Assembly (NCBI RefSeq): GCF_001043115.1
Contig: NZ_LFME01000013.1
Location: 46,477 to 110,476 of the forward strand
DNA from: Xanthomonas sp. NCPPB 1128
GTDB taxonomy: Bacteria > Pseudomonadota > Gammaproteobacteria > Xanthomonadales > Xanthomonadaceae
Direction: 5' to 3'
DNA length: 64,000 nucleotides
The translations under genes were made by a program, and so were the position numbers. Below, in pieces: positions 41,676 through 48,271 of this stretch. The notes beneath the pieces are model-generated. The model was not told where the DNA came from and searched no databases. It saw only the letters and a program-made list of their open reading frames with translations. Within the stretch, counting starts at the first letter, position 1, and each line of letters begins with the position of its first letter.

Positions 41676-41997
41676 CGTCGGGACTGAAGTCCCTCCCACA
41701 GTGCATCCAGCCAGCTTGTTGCGGATTGCTGTAGGAGCGGCTTCAGCCGCGATGGCTTTCCAGGGAATTCCTCGTCGCGGCTGAAGCCACTCCTACGAGT
41801 GTGCTCCCCTCGGGTTGTCAGAGGTACGCTTCGGCCGCGGAAGCGGAGGATGCGGTGTATCCGACTTTGGAAGCGTCGGGACTGAAAGTCCCTCCCACCG
41901 TGCACCCAGTTATCTGGTTGCGGATTTCTGTAGGAGCGGCTTCAGCCGCGATGCATTACAGGGAAATCGTGGTCCCGGCTGAAGCCGCTCTTACGAG
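41676..41997. repeat. Tandemly duplicated REP-like block
   Basis: Two copies of a roughly 198-base unit. Each begins with a GGGACTGAAGTCCC-type unit (41676-41701; 41874-41899) followed by an inverted pair of TAGGAGCGGCTTCAGCC arms (41729-41754 with 41773-41799; 41928-41953 with 41969-41997). The text between, including TTGCGGATT, is also shared. The copies have diverged at many positions. No gene lies between 41654 and 42085. Confidence 0.85.
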
Positions 41998-42085
41998 GGA
42001 GGGAACTGTCGGGCAGCGTACAGAGCCCCGCCATCACTCGCCTCGACGCGCGCTGCGCGATGATGCGCGCCCGTCCCGTCCGATC

Positions 42086-42868
42086 ATGCCGCCGATGCCG
42101 CTTGCCCGTGCCGCGCTGTGTCTGCTGCTGTGCTGTGGCGTCGTCCCCGGCGCCTCCGCGCGCACCGTGTACCGCTGCGTGCGCGACGGCACGGTCAGCC
42201 TGGCCACCGCGCCGGAACCGGGCTCGCGCTGCACGCCGAAGGAGCTGGACGATGCGGCGATCGCCACGCCCAATCCGTGGGGCAACCTGGGCGTGTTCAG
42301 CGGCACCCTGTACGAGCGCGAGCAGGACGGCCAACTGGTCTACTCCACGCGCAACCTGCCGGGCTCGCGGCCCTACCTGCGCTTCACCGCCGTGACCCCG
42401 CCGGGCGAGGCGGCGCATCCCGGGCTGGGCAAGGTCGGGGCGCCGCAACTGCAACCGCACGCCAGGCAGTTCCGCGCCGCGGCGCGCGCCACCGGGGTGG
42501 ACGAGCCGTGGCTGCGCGCCATCGCACATGCCGAGAGCGGCTTCGACGCCGCCGCGGTCTCGCCCAAGGGCGCGCAAGGGGTGATGCAGCTGTTGCCGGA
42601 GGTGGCGAAGGAATACGGCGTGCGCGATCCGTTCGCGGCCGACCAGTCCATCGCCGGCGGCGCACGCTACATGCGCGCGCTGCTGCGCCGCTACGCCGGC
42701 GACCGGGTGCTGGCCGCGGCGGCCTACAACGCCGGCATCGGCACGGTGACGCGCTACGGCGGCGTGCCGCCGTACGCGGAGACCCGCGAGTACATCGACA
42801 AGGTGATGGCGCTGTACCAGCGCTATCGCGTCGCGATGGGCATCCCTGTGGAGACGCCGGCGCAGTAG
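42086..42868 (+). CDS. Exported lytic transglycosylase, SLT family
   Basis: A 260-residue protein with a signal peptide, a short DUF4124-like N-terminal segment (TVYRCVRDGTVSLATAPEPG) and a C-terminal SLT/lysozyme-like domain. The catalytic Glu150 is in AHAESGFD, followed by SPKGAQGVMQLLPEVAKEYG and AAAAYNAGIGTVTRYGGVPP, the conserved substrate-groove motifs. It cleaves peptidoglycan in the periplasm. The first ATG at 42086 is used; a second in-frame ATG is three codons later. Confidence 0.9.
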   Translation: MPPMPLARAALCLLLCCGVVPGASARTVYRCVRDGTVSLATAPEPGSRCTPKELDDAAIATPNPWGNLGVFSGTLYEREQDGQLVYSTRNLPGSRPYLRFTAVTPPGEAAHPGLGKVGAPQLQPHARQFRAAARATGVDEPWLRAIAHAESGFDAAAVSPKGAQGVMQLLPEVAKEYGVRDPFAADQSIAGGARYMRALLRRYAGDRVLAAAAYNAGIGTVTRYGGVPPYAETREYIDKVMALYQRYRVAMGIPVETPAQ

Positions 42869-42941
42869 CCGTGGCGTCCATCGCTCGCCCTAACGCGTGC
42901 GCAGAGGGAAGCAGGTGGCCGCGGGTGCCTGCCGCAGCGGC

Positions 42942-44642
42942 TCAAAGCGCGACTGCCTCCGCCTCCGCCTCGGCGTCCGCCTGCGCTTGCGCGTGCGGCG
43001 CTGCCGGCGCGGCGGCCGGTGCCGCGTACAGGTCCAGCAGCAGCAGGGTCACGCCGTTGGTCCAGCCGAAGCCGTCCTGCAGGGCGTACTCGCCGCCGCC
43101 GCCGCCCTTGGCCTGCGCGTCCACCGCGTACTTCTCCACCAGCTTGTGCTGCTGCGCGAACAGCGCCTGCACCCGCGCCAGGAAGCGGCTGCCGATGCGT
43201 TGCGCCAGCGCGTCCTGGCCGTAGCGGCGCAGGCCGTCCACGGCGATCCACTGCAGCGGCGCCCAGCCGTTGGGTTCGTCCCACTGCTGGCCAGTGTGCA
43301 GGCGCGTGGTCGCGACGCCGCCGGGGCGCAGCAACTGCGCCTGCACGGTGTCGGCGCTGCGTTTGGCCCGGGCCGGCGAGGCGACCCCGACGAACAGCGG
43401 GTACAGCGCCGCCGCGGTGACCTGCTCGCGCAGCCGGCGCTGCTGCCAGTCGTAGTCGGCGTAGTAGCCGGCATCGCTCCACAGGTGCTTGTCGATCGCG
43501 GTCTTGCGCGCGCTGGCGAGGGCGGCGTAGTCGGTATCGCAGCCGGCCGCGCCCGGGTTCTTGGCGCAGGCCAGGGCCAGGGTGCTCTCCAGGTGGTAGA
43601 GCAGGCTGTTCAGGTCGACCGGGACGATGGCGGTGGTGCGGATGCTGGCCAGGGTCTTGCGGTCGCCGAGCCAGCGGCTGGAGTAGTCCCAGCCGCTCTC
43701 GGCGCCGGCGCGCAGGTCGCGGTAGACCTCGGCGGCAGGGCGGTCCTTGGCCTCGGCGGCGGTGCGCACGTCGTGCAGCCAGGCTTCCGGGCGCGGCGTG
43801 TCGCGGGCGTCCCAGTAGCGGTTGAGCAGGCTGCCGTCGGCCAGCCGCACCACGTGCGCATGCGCGTTGCCCGGGGCCAGGGTCTGCGCGCCCTCCATCC
43901 AGTAGGCGTATTCCTTCTGCAACTGCGGCAGGTAGCGCGCGTAGGCGGCATCGCCTTCCACCTTGGCCTGCAACTGCACCATGTGCGAGAAGAACGGCGG
44001 CTGCGAGCGGCTCAGGTAGTAGGTGCGGTTGCCGTTGGGGATGTGCCCGTAGGTGTCGATCAGGTAGGCGAAGTTGTCCAGCATCTGCCGGCTGCGTTCG
44101 TGCTCGCCGCTCTCCACCAGGCCGAGCATGGTGAAGTAGGAATCCCAGTAGTAGACCTCGCGGAAGCGTCCGCCGGGCACCACGTAGGGATGCGGCAGCG
44201 ACAGCAGGCTGCTGTAGGCCGGCACGTCGACCTGGCGGCGCACCAGCAGCGGCCACAGCGCGTCGATGTGCTCGCGCAGGCCGGTGTCCTGGCGGATCGC
44301 CTCGGTCTGCACCGGGCCGGATTCCTCGAAGTTGGCCGCGACGAAGCGGCGCAGGTCGAAGCCGGGTTGCTGGCGCTGCGCCAGATAGTCGGCGTTGATC
44401 AGCGCCGGGTCGCGCAGCGGCAGCGCATCGACGAAGTGCTTCTGGTCGTCGAACAGCTCCTGCTGCTGCACTGCCTGGAACAGTTCCGGGTAGGCCAGGT
44501 CGGGCGTCTGCGGCGGCGGCACCGGTGCGGTCAGCGTCGTCGCGGGACCGGCCTCGGCCATGGCGGTGTCGACGTTGCCGAGCAACAGGCCGAGCGACAG
44601 GCTCAGCAGTGGGGTGCAGCAGGGAGGAGCGGCATGGCTCAT
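42942..44642 (-). CDS. treA: Periplasmic trehalase TreA
   Basis: A 566-residue family 37 glycosidase that hydrolyses trehalose to glucose. Both trehalase signatures are present: PGGRFREVYYWDSYF from about residue 156, and QWDEPNGWAPLQW near residue 455. HIPNGNRTYYLSRSQPPFF is also conserved. A leader is present after MSHAAPPCC, giving a periplasmic enzyme. The C-terminus ends in an Ala/Glu repeat (AQADAEAEAEAVA), unusual but short. An upstream in-frame ATG at 44672 is possible. Confidence 0.92.
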   Translation of the reverse strand: MSHAAPPCCTPLLSLSLGLLLGNVDTAMAEAGPATTLTAPVPPPQTPDLAYPELFQAVQQQELFDDQKHFVDALPLRDPALINADYLAQRQQPGFDLRRFVAANFEESGPVQTEAIRQDTGLREHIDALWPLLVRRQVDVPAYSSLLSLPHPYVVPGGRFREVYYWDSYFTMLGLVESGEHERSRQMLDNFAYLIDTYGHIPNGNRTYYLSRSQPPFFSHMVQLQAKVEGDAAYARYLPQLQKEYAYWMEGAQTLAPGNAHAHVVRLADGSLLNRYWDARDTPRPEAWLHDVRTAAEAKDRPAAEVYRDLRAGAESGWDYSSRWLGDRKTLASIRTTAIVPVDLNSLLYHLESTLALACAKNPGAAGCDTDYAALASARKTAIDKHLWSDAGYYADYDWQQRRLREQVTAAALYPLFVGVASPARAKRSADTVQAQLLRPGGVATTRLHTGQQWDEPNGWAPLQWIAVDGLRRYGQDALAQRIGSRFLARVQALFAQQHKLVEKYAVDAQAKGGGGGEYALQDGFGWTNGVTLLLLDLYAAPAAAPAAPHAQAQADAEAEAEAVAL

Positions 44643-44958
44643 GTCGGGTCCAGAGCAGGATGCGTGCGGCATGGTAAACGACCGAAGCGGAGACGGGGCG
44701 GGCGCGGCCGGATCCGATGCGCGGCGCGCCGATCCTCCTTGGCGGCCGCGCGTCGTCCGGTTCGCACCGGTGAGGGACCGCAACATCTTGGGATATGCAA
44801 GAACGGGGCCGCCGTTGCGGCGAGCTGTCCGTCGCCAGGGCCAGCCTTGGAGACATGCCGTCTGCCGGGTGGTTGGCGCTGCTCCCAGGTCGGACGGCGG
44901 GTCGTTCAGCCTTCCGCCGGCGCCGATGCACGCAGCAGGTCGGCGTCCGCGGCGCGGC
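44643..44958. other. Intergenic, nothing recognised
   Basis: 316 bases between the trehalase start and the end of the GAF gene, both minus strand. It must hold the trehalase promoter, but no convincing -35/-10 pair, hairpin or repeat was picked out. Confidence 0.4.
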
Positions 44959-45885
44959 TCAGGGCGTCTGCGAATGCAGGCGGTCCTTCTCGGCGCTGAG
45001 CGCGGCTTCGGCGCGCAGGAACACCAGCCCGATCGACTCGTCCGCCCGCGCGGCCTGGGCGTCGCCGACCAGCACGGTCAGTCCGAGCGCCTGCTGCCGG
45101 GATGCGATCTCGCGCAGGCCACGCAGCTTCTGTTCGGCATCGGCGCCATGCAGCATCACGATGAATTCCGCGCTATCGGTGGCGCGGTCCACGCTGTCGG
45201 CACCGCCGTCCTGCACGTAGCTGGCCAGGGTCTGGTCCAACTGCTGCAGGCGGCTGCCGAGCATGCGCTCGCTCTGCCGTTCGGCCAGCGCGGCCAGTTC
45301 CTGTACCTCCAGGATCACCAACCAGTAGCGGCCGTGGGCGCCCGCATCTGCGCTGTCTGCCACCGGGTGCGCCTGCAAGAGCGCCTCGCGTTCGCGCTGC
45401 AGCGTGTCCCGGCGTTCGTCGAGCAGGCGCATGGCGGTGCGCGCCAGCGCGCGCAGGCCGTCGCGTTGGGTGTCCTTGAGCTCGCGCGGCGTGGTGTCCA
45501 GCACGCACACCGTGCCCAAGGCGATGCCCTCATCGGTCACCAGCGGCATCCCGGCGTAGAAGCGCGCGCCGGTATCGCCGCGGACCACCGAAATGTCGGC
45601 GAAACGCGGGTCGTCGGCGAGATCGGGCACTTCCAGCAATTGCTCGGGTTCCCGAATCGCGTGGTCGCACACCGCCTGGCTGCGCTCGGTCTGCGGCACC
45701 TCCAGGCCCATCCTGGCCTTGAACCACTGCCGGTCGCGGTCCACCAGCGACAGCAATGCGATCGGCGTATCGCACAGCGCGGCGGCGATCTGCACGATGT
45801 CCTGGTAAGTGTCCTCGGGCAGGCTGTCGACGATGCGGTAGCTGTCGAGGACACGCTGGCGCTGGGCTTCATCGGTCATGGGCAT
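44959..45885 (-). CDS. GAF protein with degenerate GGDEF-like domain
   Basis: A 308-residue cytoplasmic protein. The N-terminal GAF domain (about 10-165) contains TPIALLSLVDRDRQWFKARM, QAVCDHAIREPEQLLEVPDL and ALGTVCVLDTTPRELKDTQR, typical of GAF sensors. After a coiled coil (165-190) the C-terminal part (YWLVILEVQELAALAERQSE; ATDSAEFIVML; LRAEAALSAEKDR) follows the outline of a GGDEF domain, but the GG(D/E)EF active-site motif is replaced by SAEF, so catalysis is not expected. It may bind c-di-GMP, GTP or a partner protein. The start could also be at 45879. Confidence 0.8.
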   Translation of the reverse strand: MPMTDEAQRQRVLDSYRIVDSLPEDTYQDIVQIAAALCDTPIALLSLVDRDRQWFKARMGLEVPQTERSQAVCDHAIREPEQLLEVPDLADDPRFADISVVRGDTGARFYAGMPLVTDEGIALGTVCVLDTTPRELKDTQRDGLRALARTAMRLLDERRDTLQREREALLQAHPVADSADAGAHGRYWLVILEVQELAALAERQSERMLGSRLQQLDQTLASYVQDGGADSVDRATDSAEFIVMLHGADAEQKLRGLREIASRQQALGLTVLVGDAQAARADESIGLVFLRAEAALSAEKDRLHSQTP

Positions 45886-46217
45886 GCTGAGCTTCGTGCA
45901 TGGATCGCAAAGCGCGTCACGATACCGCAGTGTGCGAAGCCGGACCGTAGACGACGTCGCATGCGTGATACGGCGCACATTGAAGGCTTCGACGCACTGC
46001 CGGACTGTAGGCGTCGACCTCGGCGCTGCACCGCCGCAAGGGCGTGACTTGCAGTGATAGGATGCACACTTTCACCTCGGCCCCATCGCCATGTCCGATG
46101 CATGGCATCGATCGCGGGGATCTGCGATCGATGCGCCTGCAACGCCTGTCGCATGGCCTGTCCGGACGTCTCTGTGCTGCAGGGAGCGCGCGCTGCCACT
46201 CAACAAGGATCCTTGCC
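45886..46217. other. Intergenic, nothing recognised
   Basis: 332 bases between divergent genes. Open frames here are short or antisense shadows. The region should contain promoters for both neighbours; none is convincing by eye. Confidence 0.4.
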
Positions 46218-46574
46218 GTGACCCTGTTCGACCCTCGCCATGTGCGTACGCTCGCCACGTCCCTGCTCGCCCTCGCCCTGTTGCCAGGCCTGGCGTCGGC
46301 CAGCAGCGTGACCGGGACCGTCAAGGACCTGTCGGTCCGCGCGACCGATGGCATCCACTACGTCGTGGTCAACGCGACGCCCACGCAGCGTCCGACCTGC
46401 GCGGCCAGCACGACGTACTACATGATCAAGGACGAGAAGTCCGATACCGGGAAAGCGCAGCTGGCGATGTTGCTGTCCGCCTATATGGCGGGAAAACCGG
46501 TCTGGATCGAAGGCGGCGACACCTGCACCCGATGGGGCGATGGCGAAGACATCCGCACGGTGAGCTTCCACTGA
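46218..46574 (+). CDS. Small secreted protein
   Basis: A 118-residue protein with a signal peptide ending near LASA/SS. The mature part is about 83 residues with two Cys (CAASTTYYMIKDEKSDTGKA; GGDTCTRWGDGEDIRTVSFH) that probably form a disulfide. The pattern YYMIKD...KAQLAMLLSAYMAGKPVWI is that of a common family of small secreted beta-barrel proteins of unknown function in Proteobacteria. A GTG at 46218 with AAGGA upstream is the start; the frame is open further but without sense. Confidence 0.72.
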   Translation: MTLFDPRHVRTLATSLLALALLPGLASASSVTGTVKDLSVRATDGIHYVVVNATPTQRPTCAASTTYYMIKDEKSDTGKAQLAMLLSAYMAGKPVWIEGGDTCTRWGDGEDIRTVSFH

Positions 46575-46811
46575 GCGACACGGGTCGCACGCCAAGACGT
46601 TTAACGCCAGTGCGTTCGCGCGGATGCGGTCCTGCAACGACCGCGATGGGACTGCGCCCAGACGCGGTATGCCTTTGTGCGCGCGATCGCACGCTTGCCC
46701 AGCGACGGCAGCGAAGCGCGCCATCGACTGAAGACCTGCCGACACGTGCCGCGACGCCCACGTCGCGCTGTGATCCCCTCGCAGCGCAACATGCGTTGGC
46801 CGATCCGTGCC

Positions 46812-46903
46812 TGACCGGCTGGCCGTCGCTGTCCAGCACCTGCACCTATACCTGCACTTCGCCCAGCTTCAGCGCGCGCACCGACGCTTCGATCTGCTTG
46901 AGG
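46812..46903 (-). pseudogene. Stray copy of the M16 protease 3' end
   Basis: These 92 bases match 48304-48383, the 3' end of the M16 protease gene, with a few substitutions and a 12-base insertion that partly repeats CCTGCAC. On the minus strand they read QIEASVRALKLGEVQV in one frame and QVLDSDGQPV in another, against the intact QIEAPVRALKLGEVQV and LDSDGQPV. The copy abuts a REP-like unit at 46904 and lies on the far side of the DUF72 gene from its parent, so it is a rearrangement scar. Confidence 0.85.
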
Positions 46904-46928
46904 GCGCGGCTGAAGCCACTCCTGCAGG
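46904..46928. repeat. Single REP-like unit
   Basis: One arm of the dispersed family (core GCGGCTGAAGCCACTCCTGC), directly joined to the stray M16 fragment. No partner arm is seen nearby. Confidence 0.75.
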
Positions 46929-47006
46929 GGCGGCGAACGCGAGGCGGGTTCCAGTCGTAGCGCGGGCTTTTCCCGCACATCGTGGGAATCAGCGGAACGT
47001 GGCGGG

Positions 47007-47789
47007 TCAGCCGGCTGCGCGAGCGCCGAACGCGCGCAGCTGCGCCTGCAGCGTGGCGGCGTTGTCGAGGGCGTGGCCGAGCGCGGTGTTGTCGAAGATC
47101 ACCCAGGCTTCGTCCGGATGCGGCGTGGCGGCGGCGACGCGCTCGGCCAGGCTGCGCAATGTGTCGTCGGCGTAGTCGCTGTAGTAGAGGCGCGGCGTGC
47201 CGTGCCAGCGCCAGTAGGCCGGCGTCGCCGTGCCTGCCGGCTGTGCAGCAGTGGCGTCCAGGGCCGGGTCGGCGGCCACGCGCGCGATGCCGGGGCGCTG
47301 CCACAGCGCCTCGGCGCGCGCGCTGAACCAGCTGGCGTGGCGTGGTTCGCAGGTGATGCCGCGGTGCCAGCGGCGCCGCAGCATGGCGAAGAAGGTGGCG
47401 GCGGTGCGTGCATCGAAGGCCAGGCTCGGCGGCAGCTGCACCAGCAGGCAGCCGAGCTTGTCGCCGAGATGGCCGACTTCGCCGAGGAAGGCCTGCAGCA
47501 GTGGCGCGACGCGGTACAGGCGCGCGTCGTGGGTGATGGCGCGTGGCAACTTGGCCGAGAAGCGGAACCCCGTCGGCACGCTGTCGGCCCAGCGCTGGTA
47601 GGTGCTCGCGCGGTGGGCGCGATAGAACGTGGAGTTGATCTCGACCACGTCGAAGCGGGTGGCATAGCGCGCCAGCTGGCTGGCACCGTCGCCGACCAGG
47701 GCGCGCTGCGTGCTGGCGATCGACCAGCCGGCGCAGCCGACGCGGATGCGGGGCACGGCGTCGGCGCGGCGGGGCGAAGCGGTCGGCAT
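47007..47789 (-). CDS. DUF72 family protein
   Basis: A 260-residue protein of the DUF72 (YecE-like) family, a TIM-barrel fold of unknown function. Family stretches are IRVGCAGWSIASTQRALVG, RYATRFDVVEINSTFYRAHR, GFRFSAKLPRAITHDARLYR, GCLLVQLPPSLAFDARTAAT and AWVIFDNTALGHALDNAATL. No signal peptide. It lies between the M16 protease gene and the stray copy of that gene's end, suggesting it was involved in the rearrangement. Confidence 0.9.
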   Translation of the reverse strand: MPTASPRRADAVPRIRVGCAGWSIASTQRALVGDGASQLARYATRFDVVEINSTFYRAHRASTYQRWADSVPTGFRFSAKLPRAITHDARLYRVAPLLQAFLGEVGHLGDKLGCLLVQLPPSLAFDARTAATFFAMLRRRWHRGITCEPRHASWFSARAEALWQRPGIARVAADPALDATAAQPAGTATPAYWRWHGTPRLYYSDYADDTLRSLAERVAAATPHPDEAWVIFDNTALGHALDNAATLQAQLRAFGARAAG

Positions 47790-48128
47790 GGCGATGGCGG
47801 GCGGGAACAGGCTTTCGGGATATCAAGCGCTGCGGCCAAGTGCCGTGAAGGGCATGGCCGGCCCTGTAACGGCCTTGCCGGGTGGTTCTCGTGCATCGCG
47901 ATCTCCGATCGGCAACAGCGTCCAGGAGGCGAGTCGATTCTTGGAGGATGCCGGGCCGGACAGTGTTACGGACATCGCAAGGCGCGGCGCGCAGCCGTGG
48001 TCATCCGTCCGTGCAGCGCACGCATGCCCGCGCGGCCGATGGATGCAGCGCGCCGCGATGGCTGCGCGCTGTGCCCGCGTGTGTGTGCATGCCGGTTGCG
48101 CCGGAGCGCAGCGTGCGAGGTCATGGCC
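47790..48128. other. Intergenic, nothing recognised
   Basis: 339 bases downstream of the M16 gene and upstream of the DUF72 gene, before the GTCGCAT repeats. Several frames are open but none gives a recognisable protein. It should contain the DUF72 promoter. Confidence 0.4.
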
Positions 48129-48193
48129 GTCGCATGTCGCATGTCGCATGTCGCATGTCGCATGTCGCATCGCGCGATGGCGATGGCGATGGC
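48129..48193. repeat. Microsatellites: six GTCGCAT and three GATGGC units
   Basis: Six exact tandem copies of the heptamer GTCGCAT occupy 48129-48170, followed after CGCGC by three copies of GATGGC (48176-48193) and a broken fourth. The tract lies in non-coding sequence just past the 3' end of the M16 gene. Such tracts vary in copy number by slippage. Confidence 0.9.
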
Positions 48194-48235
48194 GATGCGA
48201 TGACGCCGGCCACCCATGCGGGGGCCGGCGCGTCG

Positions 48236-48262
48236 CGCCTGGCGGGACCGTCCCGCCAGGCG
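48236..48262 (-). terminator. Hairpin after the M16 protease gene
   Basis: A perfect 12-bp inverted repeat (CGCCTGGCGGGA at 48236-48247, TCCCGCCAGGCG at 48251-48262, 3-base loop) begins 10 bases past the protease stop on its transcribed strand. There is no T-run, so it is a probable rather than a certain terminator. Confidence 0.65.
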
Positions 48263-48271
48263 TGTGCGGCG

